A stretch of DNA of 44,567 nucleotides from Gemmatimonadota bacterium (lineage in GTDB: Bacteria; Gemmatimonadota; Gemmatimonadetes; Gemmatimonadales; GWC2-71-9). Numbering within the stretch: position 1 is the stretch's first letter; each line of letters begins with the position of its first letter. The notes under the pieces are model-generated. The model did not search any database and had not been told where the DNA came from. It saw nothing but the letters and a program-made list of their open reading frames with translations. Positions 31,419-38,931 of this stretch are shown here, in pieces. The DNA is taken from assembly GCA_003221035.1 (NCBI GenBank), contig QHUB01000051.1, forward strand, positions 1-44,567, read 5' to 3'. Both the position numbers and the translations under genes were made by a program.

Positions 31419-31544
31419 ATGCGACTGCCCGTTGTCATTCTCGCAATAACCGCCTCCATGGCTGATGACTCCTACCTTGCACTCGCGTCGAGTGCGGCAG
31501 GAGTTTTTTTTGCCCCTCGACCGCCTGAGAGGGGAACTCCGTGA
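31419..31544 (+). CDS. Possible 41-residue leader peptide overlapping the crcB leader
   Basis: ATG 31419 follows a very strong purine tract (GAGGGGGGGG, ending 31416) and the frame runs through the riboswitch-like segment and terminator to a TGA that overlaps the crcB GTG by 4 bases. The product (MRLPVVILAITASMADDSYL and a further 21 residues) is hydrophobic at its N-terminus. The overlap suggests possible coupling, but the RNA element is the stronger explanation of this sequence, so the coding call is weak. Confidence 0.3.
   Translation: MRLPVVILAITASMADDSYLALASSAAGVFFAPRPPERGTP
31444..31477 (+). promoter_or_regulatory. Fluoride (crcB-motif) riboswitch, 3' half recognised
   Basis: AATAACCGCC, a short GCC/GGC hairpin with loop TCCAT, and GGCTGATGACTCCTACC match the conserved second half of the crcB/fluoride riboswitch, and crcB lies downstream. 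The ACTCC here should form a pseudoknot with GGAGT in the loop of the first stem, but no GGAGT exists upstream; the first stem may be GCGA/TCGC (31421-31424, 31441-31444) with an unusually long loop. The aptamer is therefore a variant or is degenerate at its 5' side. Confidence 0.65.
31468..31511 (+). terminator. Intrinsic terminator of the crcB leader (riboswitch expression platform)
   Basis: ACTCCT (31468-31473) pairs with AGGAGT (31499-31504), with an inner stem GCACTCG/CGAGTGC (31479-31485, 31489-31495) and eight T residues (31504-31511). ACTCC belongs both to the aptamer and to this stem, the usual switch design: ligand-bound aptamer would keep ACTCC away and allow crcB read-through. Confidence 0.85.
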
Positions 31545-31933
31545 GAACAGTCTATGGATATCTGCTGGTCTTCCTCGGCGCCGGCATGGGTGGGGCGCTG
31601 CGACATTCGTTCAACCTGGCGTCGGCCAGGGTGTTTGGACCTGACCTTCCCTTGAGCACGCTCGTGGTGAACGTACTTGGCTCTTTCAGCATAGGATGCA
31701 TCGCGGGCTATTTCGCGGTCCGCGGGCACGGTTCCCAATCGCTGCAACTGTTTCTCACGACCGGCATCCTCGGCGGTTTCACGACATTCTCTGCATTCTC
31801 GCTGGAGGCCGCGCTCCTCTGGGAGCGCGGGCAACTGAACAGCTTCGGCGTGTTCGTCCTGGCCTCGGTGATGTTGTCGATTGCGGGAGTGTTTGCCGGC
31901 CTGGCACTGGTTCGCTCGTGGCACCTGGTCTAA
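31541..31933 (+). CDS. crcB: CrcB/Fluc fluoride channel
   Basis: 130 residues, four transmembrane helices (YLLVFLGAGMGGALRHSF, TLVVNVLGSFSIGCIAGYF, LFLTTGILGGFTTFSAFSL, VFVLASVMLSIAGVFAGLAL). The Asn in VNVLGSFSIG and the GGFTTFSAFSLE motif are the fluoride-pore signature. It exports fluoride as a dual-topology dimer. The start GTG has GAGGGG about 7 bases upstream. Expression is expected to be fluoride-induced through the leader at 31444-31511. Confidence 0.95.
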   Translation: MRTVYGYLLVFLGAGMGGALRHSFNLASARVFGPDLPLSTLVVNVLGSFSIGCIAGYFAVRGHGSQSLQLFLTTGILGGFTTFSAFSLEAALLWERGQLNSFGVFVLASVMLSIAGVFAGLALVRSWHLV

Positions 31934-31966
31934 GACGCGATTCGCCACCCTTACTGATCATCAGTC

Positions 31967-32230
31967 ATGACGCATAGCGACCCACACAATCGCAGCTCAT
32001 GGACCGGCCAGATCGTGACTCTCTGCGTCGTTCTGGCGGTTCTCCTCTGGTTTGTGCAGATGCGGCGCGCGCCGATGCAGCTTCTCGAGCGCCGAGATTG
32101 CCAGAACGCGTACGCGGCGGCAAAAACGCAGGCTGACTCGGCCTCAGTCGATGCGCGGCAACCATTGGGCGACAACCGCACGGACCGTGGCGCCATCACG
32201 TGTGGGGAGCTGCGCAAGAGGGAGACGTGA
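31967..32230 (+). CDS. Small single-pass membrane protein, unknown
   Basis: 87 residues from ATG 31967. One transmembrane helix (IVTLCVVLAVLLWFVQM) is followed by a charged tail with two Cys (RDCQNAYAAAK, GAITCGEL). It overlaps the GrpB gene by 4 bases (GTGA), which argues for translation. A small palindrome (ACTGA/TCAGT, 31952-31964 region) lies just upstream. No family recognised. Confidence 0.5.
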   Translation: MTHSDPHNRSSWTGQIVTLCVVLAVLLWFVQMRRAPMQLLERRDCQNAYAAAKTQADSASVDARQPLGDNRTDRGAITCGELRKRET

Positions 32231-32763
32231 GTCTTCCCGAGCCGCTCGGCTTGCAGCGTGGGCAGGTCCTTGTCGTACCCTACGATCCGCGGTGGCCCGG
32301 CCTCTTTGACGAAGCGGCGGTACAGCTGAGGGCGTTGCTTGGATCCGGGATTCTGGACGTGCAGCATGTCGGCAGCACCGCCGTGCCCGGACTCTGCGCC
32401 AAACCGATTCTCGATGTCCTCGTCTCCGTTCGGGACTTCGCCGTCGCAAGAGAAATGATTCCGCAACTCGCAACGCTGGGCTATGAATTCCGTCCCGACG
32501 AAGAGATCCCGGACCGCCATTACTTCCGTCGCCCGCCCGGCGGCGAGCTGCGGACGCATCATCTGTCATTGTCCGAGCCTGGATCGCGCCATCACACAGT
32601 CACACTCGCCTTCCGTGATGCCCTGCGCCGGAATCCGGGCCTCGCAGCCGCGTACGCGCGCCTGAAGCTGGAGTTGGCGCGACGGTTTCCGTTCGACCGG
32701 CCGGCGTACATCGAGGGGAAATCTCAGTTTGTCCGAGACGCACTGGCCTCTAGCGCCCCGTAA
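32227..32763 (+). CDS. GrpB family (UPF0157) nucleotidyltransferase-fold protein
   Basis: 178 residues from GTG 32227, with GGGAG upstream; an in-frame ATG at 32200 lies in the previous gene. Conserved segments: VVPYDPRWPGLFDEAAVQL, ILDVQHVGSTAVPGLCAKPI followed by LDVLVSV, HYFRRPPGGELRTHHLSL and the C-terminal YIEGKSQFVRDAL. GrpB proteins have a minimal nucleotidyltransferase fold of uncertain biochemical role. This is an accessory-type gene with no obvious partner beside it. Confidence 0.88.
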   Translation: MSLPEPLGLQRGQVLVVPYDPRWPGLFDEAAVQLRALLGSGILDVQHVGSTAVPGLCAKPILDVLVSVRDFAVAREMIPQLATLGYEFRPDEEIPDRHYFRRPPGGELRTHHLSLSEPGSRHHTVTLAFRDALRRNPGLAAAYARLKLELARRFPFDRPAYIEGKSQFVRDALASSAP

Positions 32764-32787
32764 TAGTCGCAGGAATACTGTTGTGAG

Positions 32788-32952
32788 ATGAATCGCACGG
32801 GCTTTCGAGCCTTGTCGCCCGGTCCCTCCGTGCTGACATGGATTGCGTATGCTGCGAACATCGTCACGGTCGGCGCCGGTGTGGTCGCAGGTCTCCTGAC
32901 CCTCATGGGCGCACTCGGCGCAGTGAAGGGCGATCGACAGAGAGGATCATGA
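32788..32952 (+). CDS. Small membrane protein, 54 residues
   Basis: ATG 32788 to TGA 32950-32952. The peptide begins [14 protein letters not shown] and has one hydrophobic helix ([19 protein letters not shown] plus [10 protein letters not shown]) and a charged end (VKGDRQRGS). A purine-rich TGTGAG precedes the start. It is too short for common ORF cut-offs. A 14-codon frame starting at 32949 links it by 4-base overlaps to the DUF1801 gene at 32990. Confidence 0.45.
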   Translation: MNRTGFRALSPGPSVLTWIAYAANIVTVGAGVVAGLLTLMGALGAVKGDRQRGS

Positions 32953-32989
32953 TGCGGCAAATGCTGCTCACCCGGCAGGGAGGCCGGCA

Positions 32990-33427
32990 ATGAGTCCACC
33001 GAAAAAGTCTGCCAAGAAGTCGAAGGGGTTCACGGCCGAGGAACGCGCGGCCATGCGGGACCGCGTCCAGGAGATGAAAGGGGGCAAGTCGGAGGGCGAA
33101 GGCGTCGTCCTTGCGAAGTTCGCCGCGATGGCGGAACCGGATCGTACGCTGGGTAAGCGGCTCCATGCTGTCATCAAGGCGAATGCGCCTGGTCTCGAGC
33201 CGAAACTGTGGTACGGAATGCCCGCGTATGCCAAGGACGACAAGATCGTCTGCCATTTCCAAAGTGCGTCGAAGTTCAAGACACGGTATGCGACGTTGGG
33301 CTTCAGCGACAAAGCGAAGCTCGACGACGGCACCATGTGGCCGGTGGCGTTTGCGCTCAAGGAGTTCACCGCCGCTGACGAAGCAAAGGTTGCCGCGCTC
33401 GTGAAGAAAGCCATTCGGGAGGATTGA
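32990..33427 (+). CDS. DUF1801 (YdhG-like) domain protein
   Basis: 145 residues. A basic Lys-rich N-terminus precedes the DUF1801 fold with [37 protein letters not shown] and [10 protein letters not shown]. The fold resembles small iron-chaperone/frataxin-like proteins (YdhG/Fra-like), with a conserved Trp-Tyr-Gly-Met-Pro motif. Function is not established. It precedes the oxidase gene by one base, so the two may be co-transcribed. Confidence 0.85.
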   Translation: MSPPKKSAKKSKGFTAEERAAMRDRVQEMKGGKSEGEGVVLAKFAAMAEPDRTLGKRLHAVIKANAPGLEPKLWYGMPAYAKDDKIVCHFQSASKFKTRYATLGFSDKAKLDDGTMWPVAFALKEFTAADEAKVAALVKKAIRED

Positions 33428-33428
33428 C

Positions 33429-35282
33429 GTGTCCGATAACCTCGGCATGAACGAGGCGATCACGCGGCGCGACTTCCTCAACGGAACCCTGCTCGCGGGA
33501 GCCGGGCTCGTGCTGGGACGGTCCATCCAGGCTCCCGCGATCTCTCCCGCCGACGCCTGGGATGGCTACGGCGGCGTGGGCGACTATGCGCGCGCGCACG
33601 GCAACATGTACGACGTCATGACTACGGCGCATCGCATGCGCGACGGCGATTTCGAGCGCAAGATCGGCGGCGCGACCGACACCGGTGAGATCTACGACCT
33701 GGCCTGCGTGGGCGGGGGACTCAGCGGGCTCGCCGCGGCGGTGTTCTTCCAGAAAAGGCGCACAGGCACGTGCGTCGTGCTCGATAATCACGCGATCTTC
33801 GGGGGCGAAGCCAAGCGCAACGAATTCAGCGTAGACGGGCAAACCGTCGTCGCGCATCAGGGCTCGGCCATCTTTCTGGTTCCGCAAAAGGGCGGCTACA
33901 CCGACTCCGTCTACAACCTCATCGGGATGGATCGGTCATCGTTTGAGTATCAGGCGTGCGCCGAGATGCCGCTCGCGCACAGCCCGTACGAGGAGCCACA
34001 CAACTACGGCTTCTATTTTGGCTCGCCATTCGGGCAGCGTCCCGGGGTCTGGGTGCTGGATCCGTGGGGCCGGCAACTGGACGGCGCGCCGCTCTCTGAT
34101 GCCGTGAAAGCGGAATGGCTGCGCACGCGGACCGTGATCAATCCGGGACCGCGACCAGTGACGGAAGGGGACACCATCTCCCGTCAACTCGACGGCATCA
34201 CGCTCGAAGATCATCTGATGGCTCAGCACCAGGTCAGCCGCGAAACGGTGCGCACGTTCCTGTCGCCGGTCGAGGGTGGCGGCTACGGCCTCGGCCCCGA
34301 CGCGCTGTCGGCCTACTGCAACTACGCGATCGAGACACAGTTTCCCGAAGACGGCGACGAGACGCTCGGCGATCAGATGTTCCCCGACGGGAACAGCGGG
34401 TTCGCCCGCCTGATGGTCAAAACCCTCATTCCCGCTGCGATTGCGGGGCCGAGGACCGTCGATGCAGTGTGGCAGAACCGCGTTCAGTTCGCCGCCTTGG
34501 ACCGCGCCGGCCAGGCGACGCGAATCCGGCTGAATGCGACGGTCGTGAGAGTGGTCCATGCGGGGAATCCCGCACAGGCTCCCCACGTCGTCATCACATA
34601 CCTGAAGGGCAACCGCCTGTTCAATCTGAAGGCACGCGCGGTCGTGATGGCGGGAGGGAGCTGGACCACCAAGCACATCGTGAGTGATCTGCCCGAGAGC
34701 CATCGCGCGGCGTACGCACAGTTCTACCGGTCGCCGTGCCTGATGGCCAACATCGCGGTTCGCAACTGGCGTTTCCTCTACAAGATGGGAATGTCGGGAT
34801 GCCGCTGGTTCGGGGGCCTGGGGGACTATCTCTCGGTGCGGAAGCAGGCGACGGTCGGCGGCATGCGCTCGGAGTTCGGACCCGACTCGCCCACCGTGCT
34901 GACCATCAAAGTCCTATTTGCCAAGCCGGGGTTGCCCGTCGCCGAGCAGGGCAGCGGAGGTCGAACGGAACTATTGGGCACTTCGTTCGGGCAGTATGAA
35001 CGGACGTTCCGGCAGCAGTTCGGCGATATGTTCGCGCCGGGCGGATTCGATCCGCGCCGCGACATCGCCGGCATCATCCTCAATCGCTGGGGACACGCGT
35101 ACGTGAATCCGCAGCCCGGATTCTTTTTCGGAGTGAACGGACAACCGGCTCCGCGCGACGTGCTCCGAAACAGCGCCCACGGGCGCATTGCGTTCGCGAA
35201 CACCGATCTCGCGGGAGCGATGGATCACCGCAACTCGATCCGCGAAGCCGACCGCGCGGTCAATCAGCTGATCGGCGCGTGA
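33429..35282 (+). CDS. Tat-exported FAD oxidoreductase, spermidine dehydrogenase-like
   Basis: 617 residues. A twin-arginine signal (ITRRDFLNGTLLAGAGLVLG) marks export in folded form. The FAD-binding Rossmann motif is LACVGGGLSGLAAAVFF at about 91-107, and the second half of the flavin site is near RIAFANTDLAGAMDHR at the C-terminus. Overall length, the ADAWDGYGGVGDYARAHGN segment and FFxxG-type HNYGFYFGSPF match SpdH-like spermidine dehydrogenases. It would oxidise a polyamine or other amine in the periplasm. A VOC gene overlaps its stop by 4 bases. Substrate is inferred from family only. Confidence 0.85.
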   Translation: MSDNLGMNEAITRRDFLNGTLLAGAGLVLGRSIQAPAISPADAWDGYGGVGDYARAHGNMYDVMTTAHRMRDGDFERKIGGATDTGEIYDLACVGGGLSGLAAAVFFQKRRTGTCVVLDNHAIFGGEAKRNEFSVDGQTVVAHQGSAIFLVPQKGGYTDSVYNLIGMDRSSFEYQACAEMPLAHSPYEEPHNYGFYFGSPFGQRPGVWVLDPWGRQLDGAPLSDAVKAEWLRTRTVINPGPRPVTEGDTISRQLDGITLEDHLMAQHQVSRETVRTFLSPVEGGGYGLGPDALSAYCNYAIETQFPEDGDETLGDQMFPDGNSGFARLMVKTLIPAAIAGPRTVDAVWQNRVQFAALDRAGQATRIRLNATVVRVVHAGNPAQAPHVVITYLKGNRLFNLKARAVVMAGGSWTTKHIVSDLPESHRAAYAQFYRSPCLMANIAVRNWRFLYKMGMSGCRWFGGLGDYLSVRKQATVGGMRSEFGPDSPTVLTIKVLFAKPGLPVAEQGSGGRTELLGTSFGQYERTFRQQFGDMFAPGGFDPRRDIAGIILNRWGHAYVNPQPGFFFGVNGQPAPRDVLRNSAHGRIAFANTDLAGAMDHRNSIREADRAVNQLIGA

Positions 35283-35653
35283 CGCACTTCGAGAACTCGC
35301 AACCGATCCTCCGCGTCCGCAGCATGGCCGCGAGCCTCGAGTATTACGTCAACGTGCTGGGCTTCAAGAACGCCCATTGGGGGACCGAGCTGTTCACGTC
35401 GGTGAACCGCGACCATGCCGGCATTTATCTCTGTCAGGGGAATCAAGGTGCCCCGGGCACGTGGGTGTGGATTGGCGTCGAGGACGTGGCGGCGTTGCAC
35501 GAGGAGTATCGCACGCGTGGTGCGAAGATCCGCCTACCTCCCGGGAACTATCCGTGGGCATATGAGATGCATATAGAAGATCCTGACGGACATGTGCTTC
35601 GCTTCGGTTCCGAGCCCAAACCCGATCTCCCATTTGATGAGGCGACCTTCTAA
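35279..35653 (+). CDS. VOC/glyoxalase-like protein
   Basis: 124 residues from GTG 35279. It shows the VOC beta-alpha-beta-beta-beta pattern twice: QPILRVRSMAASLEYYVNVLGF and VWIGVEDVAALHEEYRTRGAKI, ending with DPDGHVLRFGSE, where the Glu-type metal ligands of glyoxalase-fold enzymes lie. It resembles bleomycin-resistance/dioxygenase relatives; metal ligands are only partly conserved. It is coupled by GTGA to the spermidine-dehydrogenase-like gene. Substrate unknown. Confidence 0.85.
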   Translation: MTHFENSQPILRVRSMAASLEYYVNVLGFKNAHWGTELFTSVNRDHAGIYLCQGNQGAPGTWVWIGVEDVAALHEEYRTRGAKIRLPPGNYPWAYEMHIEDPDGHVLRFGSEPKPDLPFDEATF

Positions 35654-35719
35654 CAGGCTTCATTTTTCCTTCATTCCCGCCGCGTCACGCTACAAGATCC
35701 TCATAAATCGAGCACAGCC

Positions 35720-36478
35720 ATGAACAGACGACTGAAGCAAGTCGCGAGTCCATGGCGTAGCTTATGGATCGTGAACCAGCGCAAGATCGCTCGCGACGTG
35801 CTCCTGCGGCGCCTCGGCGTCGAACGCTCGTATCGCCCGGCGGCGTTGTTCCGGCATCCCGACTGGAACTTCGACGATCCCTTGAAGCTCGCGGTGGCCT
35901 ACGCACTGCGGCGGCGTCCCGATTTCACATTTCTCCAGGTGGGAGCGTTTGACGGACGCACCGACGATCCGATCTATCCGCTGGTCGAAGAATTCGGAAT
36001 TCGGGGCATCGTCGTCGAACCGCAGCCCGAGATGCTGGAAACGCTGCGCGCGAGCTACGCGGAGTATCCGCAGGTCGTTGTGGTGAATGCCGCGATCGCC
36101 GATGAAGAAGGCACGCGGGAGTTCTACGGCACCAAGGGCGGGCCCAGCAGGAAGGCGTCGTTCTTCCGGTCCAACCTGCTCAAGCACGGCGTCCGGCCGG
36201 CAGACATCGTGGCGCAGACCGTCCGCTGCACCACGATTGGCAATCTGATGCGCGGGCAGGGCTTCGAGCGCTGCGACCTGATTCAAATCGACGCCGAGGG
36301 GTTCGACGCCGCGATCGTGCGGACGATCGACTTCCAGGCCGTGCAACCCAGCATCGTCCGGTTCGAGCACGTCCATCTGTCCGAGACGGACTGCGACCGC
36401 TGCGTCGAGCTGCTCGCGCACCACGGGTTCCGCTTCATCGGTCAACGGCGCGACATCATCGCGCTGCGCGCGCTTTGA
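35720..36478 (+). CDS. FkbM family SAM-dependent methyltransferase
   Basis: 252 residues from ATG 35720. The SAM motif is FLQVGAFDGRTDDPIYPLV, with GIVVEPQPEMLETLR downstream, TIGNLMRGQGFERCDLIQI containing the FkbM signature DLIQIDAEGFDAAIV, and the C-terminal RFEHVHLSETDC. FkbM enzymes O-methylate sugars or polyketides. The first 60 residues are a basic extension. It stands as its own unit after a 66-base spacer and has no sugar biosynthesis genes around it. Acceptor unknown. Confidence 0.88.
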   Translation: MNRRLKQVASPWRSLWIVNQRKIARDVLLRRLGVERSYRPAALFRHPDWNFDDPLKLAVAYALRRRPDFTFLQVGAFDGRTDDPIYPLVEEFGIRGIVVEPQPEMLETLRASYAEYPQVVVVNAAIADEEGTREFYGTKGGPSRKASFFRSNLLKHGVRPADIVAQTVRCTTIGNLMRGQGFERCDLIQIDAEGFDAAIVRTIDFQAVQPSIVRFEHVHLSETDCDRCVELLAHHGFRFIGQRRDIIALRAL

Positions 36479-36494
36479 CTATAGAATTCCGATT

Positions 36495-36959
36495 GTGGAA
36501 CTGCGACCTCTCAGCGACTCTCACGCCGACCTCCTGACCTCGCTCCAGCAGCAGGAGGATGTCTGGGAATCCATCGGCACGCTTCCGGTCTCGACGCGCG
36601 CCGCCGGCGATCATGTGTTCGCGATCATGGAGGGGCCCGAGGCGCTTGGCTTCGCGGGACTGATCAAGTCGCGCGCCGCGGGCGGAGAAGACTTCGAGCT
36701 GCTCTGCGCGCTGCGCTCCGAGGCACAGACACGCGGCATGGCGAAGCAGGCGTGCCAGCTCGTGCTGAACTGGGCCTCTCAGACCGGCAAACTGGAGCGC
36801 GTCATCGCGTGCATCGACGAAAGCAACCAGCCTGCTCGCGCGATCGCTCGGAAGCTCGGCATGACTGAAATGGGGAGGCAGTCGCCGAACCGGATCATCT
36901 ACGTCAAATCCTTCGCAGAATCGCTCGTGCCGGCGCCCCCTCGTGGCCGGCAACCTTGA
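36495..36959 (+). CDS. GNAT family N-acetyltransferase
   Basis: 154 residues from GTG 36495. GNAT motif A is visible as QTRGMAKQACQLVLNWA and motif B as DESNQPARAIARKLGMTEMG. The acceptor-side N-terminus (SIGTLPVSTRAAGDHVFAI) and EALGFAGLIK match a RimJ-type group. It is convergent with the GntP-cyclase gene; the last 56 bases overlap it. Acceptor unknown. Confidence 0.82.
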   Translation: MELRPLSDSHADLLTSLQQQEDVWESIGTLPVSTRAAGDHVFAIMEGPEALGFAGLIKSRAAGGEDFELLCALRSEAQTRGMAKQACQLVLNWASQTGKLERVIACIDESNQPARAIARKLGMTEMGRQSPNRIIYVKSFAESLVPAPPRGRQP

Positions 36960-38931
36960 GCGGGAGCACGATACAGTCGTAGTCACCCGCCGGCGCCGAG
37001 CGTAAATCCAGACCTTCGACAATAGGAATGCCGCGGCCGAGCAGGATCTGATGGGTCCGCGGCGCGGGCGCGCCGAATTGCTCGGCCGAGATGTAATCGA
37101 CGCCGACCAGGAGAACCCCGGCGTCGGCGAGCAGCTGTGCCGCATCCGGTGCGATGTACGCAAAATCCTTATGAAAAGTGGACGAGTCCATCCAGCCGCG
37201 CAGGGTGCTCCGGGTGCGGAACAATATGCGCGGCACGCCTTTCCAGTCGTGCCGGCTGAGCTCCGCCGCGTCGATCGCCTGAACACTATCGGGGATCTCG
37301 ATGACGCGCGCCGTGCCGATGAGCGGCTCGAGCGGGATGCGGTCCACGGACCCACCACGGGCGATGAAGTGCATCGGCGCATCGACGTGGGTTCCGCTGT
37401 GCGCACCCAGCGAATAGACCGAGAGCGTGAACTTGTCGCCCTTCCGCATGTCCTTGAGGAAATCGAACCGCATCGGCGCGTCACCCTGGTAGATCGGTGT
37501 CGTGGCGGGATCGAGCGTCGCCGTGACATCGACCCACCCGCGCGCACTGATCTGGCCCGGTCGCTCACGGGGAGCCGGAGCGCAACCCACCAGCGCGCTG
37601 AGCAGCAACGTGAACGCCAATCCCGCGACGCCGATGATGGTCTCGGCGACGGTCCAGGTCTTCAGTGTCTGTGGCACGGTCATGTTGTAGAACTCCTTGA
37701 TGAGCCAGAAGCCCGCGTCGTTGACATGCGAGAGCACGAGCGATCCCGCCCCCGTGGCGAGCACCAGCAGCTCGGCGCTGGTCCCCGGTGTCGCCGCGGC
37801 AATCGGCGCGACAATGCCGGCGCTGGTCGTCATGGCGACCGTCGCGGAGCCCGTGGCGACGCGAATCAGCGCGGCGACGGTCCAGGCGAGAAGGAGCGGG
37901 GATGCATGCGACCCGAGCGCGACGTCCGCAATCGCCTTGCCCACGCCGCTCGCGAGCAGCACACGGTTGAAGCCGCCCCCGGCGCCGATAATCAGCAGAA
38001 TCGTCGCGGTGGGGCCCAGGCAGTCGTTCGCGTACTTGAGGATTTGCGCGCGCGTGATGTGTCGCCGATAGCCCAATGCCCAGAACGAAAACAGGAGGGC
38101 GATGAGCAGGGAGACGATGGGGTTGCCGAGGAAGTCCAGATTCGCGAGGAGCCGGGAGTCGGGAGGCAGGAGGAGGTGCGCCACGCTGGCGCCCAACATG
38201 AGAATCACCGGGAGCAGGACGGTGCAGATCGTGATGCCAAATCCGGGCAGTTCCTGCGACAGAGACATGTCGCCGCCGAGCTGGTCGGCCATCGGATTGT
38301 CCGGCGGCAGCGTGACGCGCGGGGCGATCCACGACGCGAAGATGGGGCCGGCGAGCGCCGCGGTCGGCAGCCCCACGAGAATCGCATAGGCGATCGTCAG
38401 TCCGACGTCGGCGTGATAGGTCCCGACTGCGAGCATGGCCGCGGGGTGGGGCGGCACCATGCCGTGAACGACCGACAGTCCCGCCACCAGTGAAATGCCG
38501 ATTTTCACCAGCGAGACCCCGGTCCGCCGGGCGATCGTGAAGACCAGCGGGATCAGCAGCATGAAGCCGACCTGGAAAAACACAGGAATGCCGACGATGA
38601 ACGCCACGAACATGATGGCCCAGTGCACGCGCCGCTCGCCGAAGAGTCCGATCAGCGTCGTGGCAATGCGGGCGGCGCCTCCCGATTCCGCCATCATCTT
38701 GCCGAGCATCGTGCCGAGGGCCACGACGACTGCGATGAATCCGAGCACACTGCCCACGCCGTCCTCAAACGCCCGCACCGTATCGGCCAGCGGCATGCCG
38801 GCGGCGGCGCCCAGCGCCAGGGAAACCGCGACCAGCACCACGAATGGATGGATCTTGAAGTGCGCGATCAGGACGATCAGCGCCACGACCGCCGTGAGCG
38901 CGTAGACAAGCAGCAACGTGTTATGGCTCAT
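36904..38931 (-). CDS. GntP gluconate permease fused to KynB-type cyclase/hydrolase
   Basis: 675 residues in one unbroken frame from ATG 38931, which overlaps the gluconokinase TGA by 4 bases; an in-frame GTG further upstream lies in gntK and was rejected. Residues 1-448 are a full GntP-family proton:gluconate symporter (FKIHPFVVLVAVSLALGAAAG, FFQVGFMLLIPLVF, VVHGMVPPHPAAMLAVGTY, HVNDAGFWLIKEFYNM, TWTVAETIIGVAGL). After LLLSALVGCAPAPRERP comes a 215-residue cyclase family domain with the metal motif HSGTHVDAPMHF (511-522), GVPRILFRTRSTL, YIAPDAAQLLADAGV and VDYISAEQFG. Both parts have normal length. Likely role: gluconate import plus hydrolysis of a related substrate such as a lactone. The Leu-Val-Gly-Cys at the junction is lipobox-like. 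Confidence 0.9.
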   Translation of the reverse strand: MSHNTLLLVYALTAVVALIVLIAHFKIHPFVVLVAVSLALGAAAGMPLADTVRAFEDGVGSVLGFIAVVVALGTMLGKMMAESGGAARIATTLIGLFGERRVHWAIMFVAFIVGIPVFFQVGFMLLIPLVFTIARRTGVSLVKIGISLVAGLSVVHGMVPPHPAAMLAVGTYHADVGLTIAYAILVGLPTAALAGPIFASWIAPRVTLPPDNPMADQLGGDMSLSQELPGFGITICTVLLPVILMLGASVAHLLLPPDSRLLANLDFLGNPIVSLLIALLFSFWALGYRRHITRAQILKYANDCLGPTATILLIIGAGGGFNRVLLASGVGKAIADVALGSHASPLLLAWTVAALIRVATGSATVAMTTSAGIVAPIAAATPGTSAELLVLATGAGSLVLSHVNDAGFWLIKEFYNMTVPQTLKTWTVAETIIGVAGLAFTLLLSALVGCAPAPRERPGQISARGWVDVTATLDPATTPIYQGDAPMRFDFLKDMRKGDKFTLSVYSLGAHSGTHVDAPMHFIARGGSVDRIPLEPLIGTARVIEIPDSVQAIDAAELSRHDWKGVPRILFRTRSTLRGWMDSSTFHKDFAYIAPDAAQLLADAGVLLVGVDYISAEQFGAPAPRTHQILLGRGIPIVEGLDLRSAPAGDYDCIVLPLKVAGHEGAPARAILRRI
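38149..38176 (+). repeat. Four tandem heptamers in the gntP part (GAGCCGG-like)
   Basis: GAGCCGG, GAGTCGG, GAGGCAG and GAGGAGG with exact 7-base spacing. The first unit is the same heptamer as in dxr and the reverse complement of the aroA unit. On the coding strand it encodes a loop (LLLPPDSRL) between helices. Confidence 0.65.

Noticed and set aside
36495-36959. GNAT gene truncated by the convergent GntP-cyclase gene
   Set aside because: The GNAT motifs end before the overlap and the protein has normal length; the 56-base overlap covers only a non-conserved tail.
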